A stretch of DNA of 64,000 nucleotides, taken from Burkholderia sp. BCC1644 (GTDB taxonomy: Bacteria; Pseudomonadota; Gammaproteobacteria; Burkholderiales; Burkholderiaceae). The position numbers and the translations under genes are program-made. The stretch spans positions 326,261 to 390,260 of the forward strand of contig NZ_CADFEI010000008.1 of assembly GCF_902833225.1 (NCBI RefSeq), written 5' to 3'. The notes beneath the pieces were generated by a model. The model was not told where the DNA came from. It saw nothing but the letters and a program-made list of their open reading frames with translations, and did not search any database. Within the stretch, counting starts at the first letter, position 1. Each line of letters begins with the position of its first letter. Shown piece after piece: positions 16,088 through 24,989 of this stretch.

Positions 16088-17281
16088 TCAGAACTTCTGG
16101 CGCAGCCCGAGGCTGACGATCGCCTGCGACCGCGAGTCGGACGAGTGGCCGTTCGCCTTGTCGGACACCGACGCGGTCGCGGCCACCGGACGGCCGAGCG
16201 CGTCGAGCGTCATGCCCGATGCATGCTGGTACGCGCCGAGCAGGTACACACTGGTGCGCTTCGACAGGTCGTACACGGCACCGAGCGTGACGTTGTGATA
16301 CTGCGCGCGATCGTCGACACCATCGACATCGCTGCCGCGCGTGTAGCTGTAGCCCGCGAACAGTTGCGTCTGCGGCTGCACGTTCCAGCGCGTGAACACG
16401 CCTGCGACGTTGAACGTCGCGTGACCGGTGAACAACGACTGGCCGCCGCTGCGGTACTGCACGTTGCTGTAGTTCACGCCGACGACGGCCGGGCCGAAGT
16501 CGTACGTCGCGCCCGTCGCGATCACCTGCTGCGATTGCGCGCTCGCATAACCTTCGTTGATCGACGAGTTGAAGAGGCCGTCATCGGTGCTCTGCCACTT
16601 GCCGGCCGTCGGGTCGGTCGCGCCGGTCTTGCTGTTGTCCGAGCGCTCGTAGCCGACGCCGACGCGCAGCGGGCCCGCCGCGTACGCCGCGCCGACGCTC
16701 CACGTATTGCGCTGCTTCATGCTGCCCGGCTGGCTGCCGAAGCCGTACAGCGCGCCGAACGTGAAGCCCGAGTAGTTCGCGCTCGTGTACTTGATCGAGC
16801 TGTCGACACGGGCGGTCTGGTCGAGATCGTCGATGTCGCCCGGGTGTGCGCCGAAGCCGCCGATGAACGACGACGGGCCGACCGGGCTCACGAAGTCGTC
16901 GAGCGACGTGTACTGGCGGCCGAGCGTGACCGTGCCGTAGCGGTCGCTGCCGACGCCGACGAACGCCTGGCGGCCGAACTGGCGGCCGCCCTGGCCCGAC
17001 GTGCCGTTCGTGATGTCGAAGCCGTTCTCGAGGACGAACAGCGCGCGCATCCCGCCGCCGAGATCCTCGGAACCCTTGATGCCCCAGCGGCTGCCCGACA
17101 GGTTGCCGGTCGTGAGCCCGACGCTCGAATGCCCGGTGTATGCGCCCGGCGAGCCGACCCGCTCGTTGCTGCGGTAGGTCACGCCCGCGTCGACGATGCC
17201 GTACAGCGTGACGGAGCTTTGCGCGGCGGCGATACCCGCGAGCGAGAGCAGCAGCGGGGCTGCGATCAGTTGCTTGTTCAT
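16088..17281 (-). CDS. Gram-negative porin (OmpC-like, Burkholderia type)
   Basis: 397 residues. The start at 17281 gives a 20-residue signal peptide ('MNKQLIAAPLLLSLAGIAAA') followed by the first strand 'QSSVTLYGIVDAGVTY'. Typical blocks follow: 'SRWGIKGSEDLGGGMRALFVLENGF', 'FGRQAFVGVGSDRYGTVTLGRQYTSL', and a C-terminal 'VSLGLRQKF' ending in Phe. Such trimeric porins allow diffusion of small hydrophilic solutes. The reading frame stays open 75 codons upstream but that part lacks a ribosome site and shows no signal peptide. Substrate selectivity cannot be read from the sequence. Confidence 0.93.
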   Translation of the reverse strand: MNKQLIAAPLLLSLAGIAAAQSSVTLYGIVDAGVTYRSNERVGSPGAYTGHSSVGLTTGNLSGSRWGIKGSEDLGGGMRALFVLENGFDITNGTSGQGGRQFGRQAFVGVGSDRYGTVTLGRQYTSLDDFVSPVGPSSFIGGFGAHPGDIDDLDQTARVDSSIKYTSANYSGFTFGALYGFGSQPGSMKQRNTWSVGAAYAAGPLRVGVGYERSDNSKTGATDPTAGKWQSTDDGLFNSSINEGYASAQSQQVIATGATYDFGPAVVGVNYSNVQYRSGGQSLFTGHATFNVAGVFTRWNVQPQTQLFAGYSYTRGSDVDGVDDRAQYHNVTLGAVYDLSKRTSVYLLGAYQHASGMTLDALGRPVAATASVSDKANGHSSDSRSQAIVSLGLRQKF

Positions 17282-17586
17282 GGTTTCATGTCTCCGGGCG
17301 GTGAACCCGTTGTTCTGGCGTGCTGTTGCGAGTAGCGCGCGCGGGCGCCGAGAACCGCCGGCGGTCCGAGGCCGGCAGCGTCCGCGCGCGACGACGCGGC
17401 GGGCATGCCCGCTGCGGCCGCCATGGTAGATGGAACCGGTTCCGTTCCAAAGCGGAATAATGACAACAGCTTTTTGCCAAAATCGAGATAGTCGGGGCAC
17501 GACCATCGTCGACGGCTGCCGCGCCTGTACAGCACGGGCGGGCGCACCCGATAATCGAGCGCGCCCCTTCCCTCGGGAGTTCCGTC
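17282..17586. other. Divergent promoter region between porin and LysE gene
   Basis: 305 bp. It contains the 12-bp perfect palindrome GGAACCGGTTCC at 17432-17443, followed by the related TTCCGTTCC. An A/T-rich segment at 17444-17490 (CAAAATCGAGATAG on the plus strand) is the likely place for the porin promoter. No ORF is convincing. Confidence 0.5.
17432..17443. promoter_or_regulatory. Perfect 12-bp palindrome GGAACCGGTTCC
   Basis: Lies 151 bp upstream of the porin start and 144 bp upstream of the lysE-type start. Its symmetry suits a dimeric regulator such as a LacI- or GntR-type protein, but no regulator gene is adjacent. Confidence 0.35.
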
Positions 17587-18219
17587 ATGCATGAAACGAC
17601 CTTGCTGATCTTCGCCGCCGTCGCGTTCGTCGGCATCGCGACACCCGGCCCGACCGTGCTGCTCGCGCTGACCAACGGCTCGCGCTACGGCGTGCGCCGC
17701 GCGGCCTACGGTTTCGCGGGCGCGATGCTGTCCGACTTCGTGCTGATCGTCGCGGTCGCGCTCGGCCTCGGCGCGCTGCTGATGGCGTCGGCGTTCTGGT
17801 TCTCGGTGGTGAAGTGGCTCGGCGCCGCCTACCTCGCGTACGTCGGCATCCGGCTGCTGATGTCGAAGGGTTCGCTCGATGTCGCCGCCGCGCAAAACGG
17901 CATGGCAGCCGAGCGCAATGCGTCGATCTTCGCGAAGAGCTTCCTGACCGCGGTCACGAACCCGAAGGGCTATCTGTTCTTCTCCGCGTTCCTGCCGCAG
18001 TTCCTGGATCCGTCCGCGCCGCTCGCGCCGCAGTACGTCGCGCTCGCGGTCACGTTTGCGCTGCTCGATGGCGCGGTGATGTTCGGCTACGCGCTGCTCG
18101 GCGCACGCGCGATGCGGCTGCTGAAACGCTCGGGCGCGCTGTGGCTCGAACGCACGTGTGGCGCGATGCTGCTCGCGCTCGCCGGTTCGCTGGCGCTGTA
18201 CCGGCGCCATGCGGCGTAG
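17587..18219 (+). CDS. LysE/RhtB-family amino-acid exporter
   Basis: 210 residues with six hydrophobic segments. The family signature 'GIATPGPTVLLALTNGSRYG' follows the first helix, and 'KWLGAAYLAYVGIRLL' and 'SFLTAVTNPKGYLFFSAFLPQF' follow later. RhtB-type proteins export threonine, homoserine, leucine or related amino acids across the inner membrane. It overlaps nothing and is followed 12 bp later by a GNAT acetyltransferase, so the pair may be co-transcribed. Substrate not inferable. Confidence 0.92.
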   Translation: MHETTLLIFAAVAFVGIATPGPTVLLALTNGSRYGVRRAAYGFAGAMLSDFVLIVAVALGLGALLMASAFWFSVVKWLGAAYLAYVGIRLLMSKGSLDVAAAQNGMAAERNASIFAKSFLTAVTNPKGYLFFSAFLPQFLDPSAPLAPQYVALAVTFALLDGAVMFGYALLGARAMRLLKRSGALWLERTCGAMLLALAGSLALYRRHAA

Positions 18220-18231
18220 GAGCCCGTTCCG

Positions 18232-18768
18232 ATGAAAATCGCCGCACCGCCCCGCTCCGGCTTTCCCGGCCTGTCGCTCAGGCAACTCGACCGCGCGGAC
18301 CTCGACGCGTGGTACGCGTACCTGTCGAACCCCGACGTCTTCCACCACACGAGCTGGAACCTGCGCACACCCGACGATCTGCTGCCGCTGTTCGACAATA
18401 TCGAATCGGCCGATCCGGATTCGATCCGGCGTCTCGCGATCGTCGATACCGCAACGGGCATGCTCGCGGGGACGATCGGGCTGCACACGGTGTCCACCGT
18501 GAACCGCTCGGCGGAAATTGCGTACGACCTCGCGCCGTCGCACTGGGGGCGCGGCATCGCGAGCGCCGTGTGCGAAGCCGTCACCGCGTGGGCGTTCACG
18601 AACGGCGGCTTCATGCGCATGCAGGCCGTCGTGCTGACCAGCAACGCGGGTTCCGCGCGCGTGCTGCAGAAGTGCGGCTACCGCTACGAAGGGCTGTTGC
18701 GCGCCTACAAGATGGTGCGCGGCACGCCGGGCGATTTCGCGATGTACGCGCGCCTCGCGACCGACTGA
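18232..18768 (+). CDS. GNAT N-acetyltransferase, RimJ/RimL type
   Basis: 178 residues. It shows the RimJ/RimL pattern: 'LSLRQLDRADLDAWYAYLSNPDV' at the start, 'IGLHTVSTVNRSAEIAYDLAPSHWGRGIASAV' as the acetyl-CoA binding loop (the usual Q/RxxGxG/A appears as 'HWGRGIA'), and 'NAGSARVLQKCGYRYEGLLR' near the end. It would acetylate an amine such as a ribosomal protein N-terminus or a small molecule. It is 12 bp downstream of the LysE-type gene. Target unknown. Confidence 0.88.
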   Translation: MKIAAPPRSGFPGLSLRQLDRADLDAWYAYLSNPDVFHHTSWNLRTPDDLLPLFDNIESADPDSIRRLAIVDTATGMLAGTIGLHTVSTVNRSAEIAYDLAPSHWGRGIASAVCEAVTAWAFTNGGFMRMQAVVLTSNAGSARVLQKCGYRYEGLLRAYKMVRGTPGDFAMYARLATD

Positions 18769-18865
18769 CGCGCAGCATGCGGCATCGCGCGCCGATGCCG
18801 TGAAGCGATTGGACGACCCGTGCCGAATTGGCGACAATCGCCGTTCCCCTCATCGACGCTCCGCC

Positions 18866-19600
18866 ATGAAAATCGCCGCGCTTTCCGACATCCACGGCAA
18901 CCTCGCCGCACTCGACGCGGTGCTCGACGACGTCCGCCGCCGCGGCGCCGACGTGATCGTCAATCTCGGCGACATCGTGTCGGGCGCGCTCCATCCGGCC
19001 GAAACGGCCGACCGCCTGATCGCGCTCGATTTGCCGACCATCAAGGGCAATCACGAGCGGCAGTTGCTTACCTGCGATCGCGAAGCGATGCGGCTGTCCG
19101 ATCGCTGGGCGCACGACACGCTGCGCGACGACCAGCGCGACTGGATCGCCGCGCTGCCCGAACGCGTGACGCTCGACGACGACGTATTGATGGTGCACGG
19201 CACGCCGGCCAGCGATCTCGTCTACTTCCTCGAAACGGTCACGCCCGACGGCTGCCGCGCGGCCACGCCCGATGAAATCGCGCAGCGCGCGGGCAACGAA
19301 ACAGCCTCGCTGATCCTGTGCGGCCACACGCACGTGCCGCGCACCGCGAAGCTCGACGACGGCCGGCTGATCGTCAATCCGGGCAGCGTCGGGCTGCAGG
19401 CGTACGAGGACGACCTGCCGCATCCGCACCGCATCGAGACGGGCTCGCCGCATGCGCGCTACGCGATGGTGTCGCGCACGGCGGCCGGCTGGAACGTCGA
19501 ATTCCATGCGGTCGAATACGACTGGCACACGGCCGCCGTGACCGCGGCCTCGCGCGGGCGCGACGACTGGACCGTCGCGCTGCGCACCGGCCGCTGCTGA
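18866..19600 (+). CDS. Metallophosphoesterase, YfcE/DNA-repair-exonuclease-like fold
   Basis: 244 residues from the ATG at 18866 ('MKIAALSDIHGN'). All calcineurin-like motifs are present: 'DIHGN' (10-14 region), 'GDIVSG', 'GNHE', 'VHGTP', and 'GHTHVP'. These residues hold the dinuclear metal centre. 'NPGSVGLQ' follows the last motif, as in YfcE-type enzymes. The natural substrate, a phosphodiester, cannot be told. It is convergent with the two-component genes. Confidence 0.9.
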   Translation: MKIAALSDIHGNLAALDAVLDDVRRRGADVIVNLGDIVSGALHPAETADRLIALDLPTIKGNHERQLLTCDREAMRLSDRWAHDTLRDDQRDWIAALPERVTLDDDVLMVHGTPASDLVYFLETVTPDGCRAATPDEIAQRAGNETASLILCGHTHVPRTAKLDDGRLIVNPGSVGLQAYEDDLPHPHRIETGSPHARYAMVSRTAAGWNVEFHAVEYDWHTAAVTAASRGRDDWTVALRTGRC

Positions 19601-19669
19601 CACTCGCGCGCGCCGGCTTCGACTTCACGGCACGCACCTGACACCGCGGCGCTCGCGCGCCGCGTCGCC

Positions 19670-20992
19670 TCACCCCGCATTCCTCAGCGTGAGCCGCGCT
19701 TCGAGCCCGCCGCCATCGGGCCGGTTGTTCAGCGTCAGCGTGCCGCCCATCGCGAGCGCGAGTTGCCGCGCGATCGCCAGGCCGAGCCCGGTGCCGCCCG
19801 TGTCGCGGTTGCGCGACGTCTCCACGCGCCGGAACGGCTCGAACACCGCGTCGAGCTGATCGGCCGGAATGCCGGGCCCGCGGTCGAGCACGGCAATCAC
19901 CGCGCCGCCGTCCGGCACGGCCTGCACGTCGATCTCGGCCGCGCCCGCGAACTTCAGCGCGTTGTCGACGAGGTTGCCGACAATGCGGCGCAGCGCCTTC
20001 GGCCGCGTGACGAGCGCGAGCGGCGCGCGGCTGTGCAGCGCGACGTCCTGCCCCGCATCCGCGTAGTCGCACACGATGCTGTCGAGCAGCGCGTCGAGGT
20101 CGATGCGGCGCGCGGCTTCCTCGGTGCCGTGCAGCGTCCGTGCGTACGCGACGCCCTCCTTCACCAGATGTTCCATCTCGATCAGGTCCTGGCGCAACTT
20201 CGCACCCTGCGTGTCGTCCTCCATCATGTCGACGCGCAGCCGCATCCGCGTGATCGGCGTCTGCAGGTCGTGCGAGATCGACGCGAGGATCTGCATGCGT
20301 TCGGCCATGTACTGCGCGATGCGGTCCTGCATCGCGTTGAACGCCCGTGCGGCACGCGCGACTTCCGACGGCCCGCCTTCGTTCAGCCGCTCGCCCTTCA
20401 GGTCGGGGCCGAGCGCGTCGGCAGCCTGCGCGAGCTGCTTGAGCGGCCGCGTCGCGAGCCGCACCGCGAGCCAGCAGCACGCGGCCAGCACCGCGAGCTG
20501 CAGCGCGAGCACGACCGGCAGCCAGCCCGACAGCGGCACCGTCGACATCGGATGGATGTCGATCGTCAGCGGCGACCCGTCGGTCAGCCGCAGATGCACC
20601 TGCAGATGTTCGCGGTCGCCGGGGATCGCGTTCGCGGTCAGCGGGTAGTCGCCGCCGATGCCGTCCGAGATCGAGCGCTCGACGCGCGCCGACAGCCGTG
20701 CTTCCGGCGGCGTGCCGGTCTCGCCGGGCCCGAGGATGAACGCATAGCTGCGCCGCGCGAGACGCGGCAGCCACGCGGCGCGCTCGGCCGGCGGCAGATG
20801 GTCGAGCAGCGCGACCGAGCTCGCGACCTCGCGCTCGATGTAGCCCATCATCAGGTTGGTGGTCGCCTGGTCGCGCTCGGTCACGGTGAGCCAGAACGAC
20901 AGCGTCTGCGCGAGCGCGAGGCCCACGCACAGGATCAGCGCGAGCCGCGCGAACAGCGAGCGCGGCCAGTGCCACGGCATGCGCGCGCTCAT
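19670..20992 (-). CDS. Sensor histidine kinase, EnvZ/OmpB type
   Basis: 440 residues from the ATG at 20992, overlapping the regulator stop by 4 bp (ATGA). Helices at about 12-32 and 158-178 bracket a periplasmic domain. HAMP spans about 180-232. The H-box 'ASISHDLQTPITRMR' puts the phospho-His at 241. The ATPase domain has N-box 'NLVDNALKFA', G1 'DRGPGIP', F-box 'FEPFRR' and G2 'GGTGLGLAIARQL'. It would phosphorylate the OmpR-type regulator encoded directly upstream. The signal is unknown; a TlpA-like thioredoxin gene diverges from this pair. Confidence 0.93.
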   Translation of the reverse strand: MSARMPWHWPRSLFARLALILCVGLALAQTLSFWLTVTERDQATTNLMMGYIEREVASSVALLDHLPPAERAAWLPRLARRSYAFILGPGETGTPPEARLSARVERSISDGIGGDYPLTANAIPGDREHLQVHLRLTDGSPLTIDIHPMSTVPLSGWLPVVLALQLAVLAACCWLAVRLATRPLKQLAQAADALGPDLKGERLNEGGPSEVARAARAFNAMQDRIAQYMAERMQILASISHDLQTPITRMRLRVDMMEDDTQGAKLRQDLIEMEHLVKEGVAYARTLHGTEEAARRIDLDALLDSIVCDYADAGQDVALHSRAPLALVTRPKALRRIVGNLVDNALKFAGAAEIDVQAVPDGGAVIAVLDRGPGIPADQLDAVFEPFRRVETSRNRDTGGTGLGLAIARQLALAMGGTLTLNNRPDGGGLEARLTLRNAG

Positions 20993-21729
20993 GGCGTACC
21001 GTCGACGGCGGTCACGGCCGACGAGAACACGTAGCCCTCGTTGCGCAGCGTCTTGATGTAGCGCGGTTCGCGCGCGCCGTCGCGCAGGCGCTGGCGCAGC
21101 CGGCTCACGAGCAGGTCGATCGAGCGGTCGAACGGGTCGGACTGGCGCCCCTGCGTGAGGTTGAGCAGCTGGTCGCGCGTCAGCACGCGCTGCGGGTTGT
21201 CGAGGAACACGCGCAGCAGCCGGTATTCGGCGCCGCTCAGCGCGACCAGCGTGCCTTCGGCGTCGAGCAGGTGGCGCCCGGTCGTGTCGAGCCGCCATTC
21301 GCCGAACGCGAGCATCTCGGCCGATTCGGTCACCTGCATGCCGGGCGGCAGCATGCGCGCACGGCGCAGCACCGAGCGGATCCGCGCGAGCAGCTCGCGC
21401 ACCGCGAACGGCTTGGCCAGGTAGTCGTCGGCCCCCATCTCGAGGCCGATGATGCGGTCGGTTTCCTCGCCGCGTGCGGTCAGCATCAGCACGGGCACCG
21501 TGCGGAACTTGCCGGCGCGCAGGTCGCGGCACAGCGTGAGGCCGTCCTCGCCCGGCATCATCAGGTCGAGCACGATCAGGTCGGGCGCGCCGTCGTCCAG
21601 CACGTTGCGCATCTCGCGGCCGTTCGCGGCCAGCGACACGCGCATGCCGTTCTTTTCCAGGTAGTCCGCGATCAGTTCGCGAATCGCGCGATCGTCGTCG
21701 ACGATCAGCACGTGGTCGATCTTGTCCAT
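20989..21729 (-). CDS. OmpR-family response regulator
   Basis: 246 residues from the ATG at 21729. The receiver domain has the acidic pocket 'DDD' (11-13), phospho-Asp55 in 'LIVLDLMMPG' and Lys107 in 'LAKPF'. A C-terminal winged helix is seen in 'LSGAEYRLLRVFLDNPQRVLTRDQLL' and 'VSRLRQRLRD...IKTLRNEGYVF'. It is the first gene of a two-gene operon with its kinase. Targets are unknown; the divergent thioredoxin-like gene 224 bp away is a candidate. Confidence 0.93.
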   Translation of the reverse strand: MDKIDHVLIVDDDRAIRELIADYLEKNGMRVSLAANGREMRNVLDDGAPDLIVLDLMMPGEDGLTLCRDLRAGKFRTVPVLMLTARGEETDRIIGLEMGADDYLAKPFAVRELLARIRSVLRRARMLPPGMQVTESAEMLAFGEWRLDTTGRHLLDAEGTLVALSGAEYRLLRVFLDNPQRVLTRDQLLNLTQGRQSDPFDRSIDLLVSRLRQRLRDGAREPRYIKTLRNEGYVFSSAVTAVDGTP

Positions 21730-21952
21730 GAATCGTTGTCGGTGTCGTAGTTCGGGCAGGCGATGTCCGCTGTTATACCGCAAGGCAGGCACGCGTTTGT
21801 ATCCCAATGTATCGCGCCGCCGTGACGACACACAACATTGCACACGCGCGGCTGGCCGGACACATCGCAGATACGTCGGCGCCGCCTAATGGGGCCTGTC
21901 GAAACCCGTCCGGCCGCGCCCCGAGCAGCGGCCCACCGATCAGGAGAACGCC

Positions 21953-22534
21953 ATGCTGCCCCGACTCAAGACCGCCGCCATCGTCATCGCCCTCGCCGCC
22001 ACGGCCGGGCTCGCCGCCTTTGCCGGCACCCGCGACGAAGCGGGCAGGCAGGCCGCGCAGGCCGGCACGCCGGCGCCCGATTTCACCGGCATCGACCGCT
22101 GGCACAACAGCGCGCCGCTGACGCTCGGCCAGCTGCACGGCAAGGTCGTGCTCGTCGATTTCTGGACGTACTCGTGCATCAACTGCATTCATACGATTCC
22201 GTACGTGAAGGAGTGGGACCGGAAGTATCGCGACCAGGGGCTCGTGGTGGTCGGCGTGCATACGCCCGAGTACCCGTTCGAGCGGGACGCGGGCAACGTC
22301 GCCGATGCGATCAAGCGCTTCGGCATTCGATATCCGGTCGCGCAGGACAACCGTTACGACACGTGGCGTGCGTACGGGAACCAGTACTGGCCCGCGCTGT
22401 ACCTGATCGATGCGAACGGCAAGGTCGTCTATACGCGCTATGGCGAAGGCGAGTACGACAAGACCGAGGCCGCGATTCGCGGCGCGCTCGCGCAGGCGGG
22501 CACACCGGCGAAGGACGCGACGCGCACGCAGTGA
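21953..22534 (+). CDS. Membrane-anchored or exported thioredoxin-like protein (TlpA/DipZ C-terminal type)
   Basis: 193 residues. An N-terminal hydrophobic segment (about 7-25) is a signal anchor. The thioredoxin fold begins at 'GTPAPDFTGIDRWHNS' and has the active site C75-I-N-C78 within 'DFWTYSCINCIHTIPYV', the pattern found in the periplasmic thioredoxin domain of DipZ-like proteins. 'GVHTPEYPFERDAGNV' and 'YWPALYLIDANGKVVY' (cis-Pro) complete it. It would reduce or isomerise disulfides in the periplasm. No DsbD-like partner lies next to it. It diverges from the two-component operon. Confidence 0.9.
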   Translation: MLPRLKTAAIVIALAATAGLAAFAGTRDEAGRQAAQAGTPAPDFTGIDRWHNSAPLTLGQLHGKVVLVDFWTYSCINCIHTIPYVKEWDRKYRDQGLVVVGVHTPEYPFERDAGNVADAIKRFGIRYPVAQDNRYDTWRAYGNQYWPALYLIDANGKVVYTRYGEGEYDKTEAAIRGALAQAGTPAKDATRTQ

Positions 22535-22594
22535 TCCGTGCGACGTGCGGGCGCGGCACGCGCCTGCACGCTCATCGCGCCCTTGCTCGCTTAC

Positions 22595-23233
22595 TCACTC
22601 GCGTTTCGCGTCGGCCGCCGCGAGCATCGCCTCCCCGATCGCGAGGTTGCCCTCCGCGACCAGCGCTTCGCCCGCGCCGCGGATATCGGCCTCGGCCTTG
22701 TTCTGTCCGAGCTTGCGCTTGCCGACGAACCGCGTGATCTCGATCTGCAGCCCGACGATCGACTGCAGCATCGTGTCGATGTAGTCCTTCGGCGCGTCGC
22801 CCATCTTCCACGGCACCGGCTGCGACGCCTCGTGGGTGCGCGTCAACCGCGCGACCACGCCGCGCACGAACTTCTCGTCGTCGCGCACCGTGATGCGGCC
22901 GTGCGCATGCACGACCATGTAGTTCCACGTCGGCACCTGCCGGTGCGCGACATGCTTGCTCGGGTACCAGTTCGGCGAGATGTACGCATCGCCGGCGCGG
23001 AAGATCACGAGCACCTCGTCACCATTCGCGACGTCCTGCCAGACCGGATTCGCGCGGGCGACGTGCGCGTGCAGTTCGCCGAGCCCGCCGTCGTCGGGCA
23101 GCAGTTCGAACGGAATGTGATTCGCGTCGAGGCCGTTCCTGCCGTGCGTGATCAGGCTGCCGAACGGATGCTGCACGATCAGCTCGCGCAGCGCGTCGAG
23201 ATCGGGTTCGTTGAAATCGGCGGGGACGTACAT
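22595..23233 (-). CDS. paiB: FMN-binding negative transcriptional regulator, PaiB family
   Basis: 212 residues from the ATG at 23233 ('MYVPADFNEPD'), the canonical PaiB start; the open frame extends 24 codons further but without family match. Conserved blocks are 'HPFGSLITH', 'ANPVWQD', 'VLVIFRAGDAYISPNWYPSK', 'VPTWNYMVVHAHG' and 'QSIVGLQIEITR'. The fold is an FMN-binding split barrel. PaiB represses sporulation and protease genes in Bacillus, but in proteobacteria the role is uncertain and may be enzymatic. It is divergent from a MocR-type regulator, an arrangement often seen for MocR targets. Confidence 0.9.
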   Translation of the reverse strand: MYVPADFNEPDLDALRELIVQHPFGSLITHGRNGLDANHIPFELLPDDGGLGELHAHVARANPVWQDVANGDEVLVIFRAGDAYISPNWYPSKHVAHRQVPTWNYMVVHAHGRITVRDDEKFVRGVVARLTRTHEASQPVPWKMGDAPKDYIDTMLQSIVGLQIEITRFVGKRKLGQNKAEADIRGAGEALVAEGNLAIGEAMLAAADAKRE

Positions 23234-23306
23234 GTCGGCTCCACGGTCGTACGGGGTTGGAAATGGCGCGGGCGCGTGCCCGTCATGCGGCGATTGTGAT
23301 CCCAAA

Positions 23307-23331
23307 CTGGTTTATGCTGTAGAGCCGGTTT
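23307..23331. promoter_or_regulatory. Direct repeat CTGGTTT / CCGGTTT in the paiB-mocR intergenic region
   Basis: CTGGTTT at 23307-23313 and CCGGTTT at 23325-23331, same orientation, 18 bp start to start. MocR/PdxR-type regulators usually bind direct repeats between themselves and a divergent target, which matches this position. It is a candidate operator only. Confidence 0.45.
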
Positions 23332-23356
23332 GAAACAATTTCAGCAGACCAGAATC

Positions 23357-24892
23357 ATGGCAAGAACGGCCCGAATCGTCGAAATCCCGTCGCTCGGCGC
23401 GCTCGACCGTACGGCCGGCGACCTGAGCCGCCAGCTCGCGCAGGCGCTGCGCGACGCCGTGCGCCGCGGCGACGTCCGGCCGGGCGACACGCTGCCGTCC
23501 ACGCGGCTGCTGGCTACGTCGCTGCAGGTTGCACGCGGCACCGTCGTCGACGCGTATGCGCAGCTCATCGCCGAAGGCTTTCTCGAGTCGCGCGGCGGCG
23601 CGGGCACGCGGGTCGCGAATGCGCTCGCCGAACCGCCGCCCGGCAACGAACCCGCCCCGCCGGCGCCACGCCAGCGCCCGGCACACGCCGGCCTGCCCGA
23701 GCCCGCAGCCACCTTCGCACGGATCGCCCGCGAATTCAGCCCGTTGCCGGCCATGCCGTTCGCGATCTCGGTGCCGATCGGCCTCACCGCGCCCGACGAC
23801 ATCTGGCGCCGGCTCGGCAACCGCCTGCGCGCCCGCGGCGCCGGCGCGCCGTCCGGCTATGCCGATCCGCAAGGCGCGCTGCCGCTGCGCGAAGCGATCG
23901 CCGACTACGTGCGGCGGTCGCGCTCGGTGCGCTGCGATGCCGGTCAGGTCGTGATCACGAGCGGCACGCAGCAGGGGCTGCATCTCGCGAGCCAGGTGCT
24001 GCTCGGCGACAACGACCAGGCATGGGTCGAGAATCCCGCCTATCGCGGCATCACCGCACTGCTCGAAAGCACCGGGCGGCGCGATGCGATGGTGCGCGTG
24101 CCGGTCGACGCCGACGGCCTCGACGTCGACGCCGGCATGCGGCTCGCGCCGGACGCGCGCGCCGCGTTCGTCACGCCGTCGCACCAGTACCCGCTCGGCA
24201 TGCCGCTGAGCATGGCCCGGCGCAACGCGCTGCTCGCGTGGGCGCGCGCGCATCGCGCGTGGGTGGTCGAGGACGATTACGACAGCGAGCTGCGCTACGA
24301 AGGCTATCCGTTCCCGTCGCTGCAGGGGCTCGACCCCGATCGCGTGATCTACCTCGGCACGTTCAGCAAGATCCTGTTTCCGTCGCTGCGGCTCGGCTAC
24401 GTGATCGCGCCCGACGATCTCGTGCCCGCGTTCTGCGGCGCGCGCGTGCTGATGGATCGCCACGTGCCGACCGCCGACCAGCACGTGCTGGCCGCGTTCA
24501 TCGCGGAAGGCCATCTCGATCGCCACATCCGCCGCGTGCGCGGCGTGTATGCGGAACAGCGCGCGCTGCTGATCGACACGCTCGGCGCACGGCTGCCGCG
24601 CGAGCGCGCGTGGGTACAGCCGGGCGACCAGGGGATGCACGTCGTGCTGTGGCTCGCGGAAGGCATCGACGATCTGGATGTGGTCGCGCGCGCCGCGCAG
24701 GCCGGCGTCGCGGTGCGCGCGGTGTCGCCGATGTTCGCGCCCGGCACGGCCCGCCCGGGGCTCGTGCTGGGCTTCGGCGGGTTCGGCCGCGCGCAGATGG
24801 AGGCGGCCGCGCAGCGGCTCGCGGACGTGGTTTCGTCTGCGGAATCGCGGCCGCGCGCGCCGCAAAAGGTTGTCGGCAGGCAACAAACGTAA
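23357..24892 (+). CDS. MocR/PdxR-type transcriptional regulator (GntR HTH plus aminotransferase fold)
   Basis: 511 residues from the ATG at 23357; an in-frame TTG lies at 23330. The N-terminal winged helix covers about 15-85 ('LARQAL'-like 'LSRQLAQALRDAVRRGDVRPGDTLPSTRLLATSLQVARGTVVDAYAQL'). A Pro/Ala linker follows, then a fold type I aminotransferase domain with 'PSGYADPQGALPLREAIADY', 'TSGTQQGLHLASQVLL', 'VEDDYDSELRY' and the PLP-lysine block 'YLGTFSKILFPSLRLGY'. It is a PLP-sensing regulator. The divergent paiB gene is its most likely target. The ligand amine is unknown. Confidence 0.92.
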   Translation: MARTARIVEIPSLGALDRTAGDLSRQLAQALRDAVRRGDVRPGDTLPSTRLLATSLQVARGTVVDAYAQLIAEGFLESRGGAGTRVANALAEPPPGNEPAPPAPRQRPAHAGLPEPAATFARIAREFSPLPAMPFAISVPIGLTAPDDIWRRLGNRLRARGAGAPSGYADPQGALPLREAIADYVRRSRSVRCDAGQVVITSGTQQGLHLASQVLLGDNDQAWVENPAYRGITALLESTGRRDAMVRVPVDADGLDVDAGMRLAPDARAAFVTPSHQYPLGMPLSMARRNALLAWARAHRAWVVEDDYDSELRYEGYPFPSLQGLDPDRVIYLGTFSKILFPSLRLGYVIAPDDLVPAFCGARVLMDRHVPTADQHVLAAFIAEGHLDRHIRRVRGVYAEQRALLIDTLGARLPRERAWVQPGDQGMHVVLWLAEGIDDLDVVARAAQAGVAVRAVSPMFAPGTARPGLVLGFGGFGRAQMEAAAQRLADVVSSAESRPRAPQKVVGRQQT

Positions 24893-24989
24893 TCGTCTGT
24901 AAATCCTGCAAGCAAACGGCCGTTTTAGCCGGCGCCGCACCTGTGTCGTTTGCTAGGATCGCGCCTCTTCCATCCGCGCTCCTGCCGCC

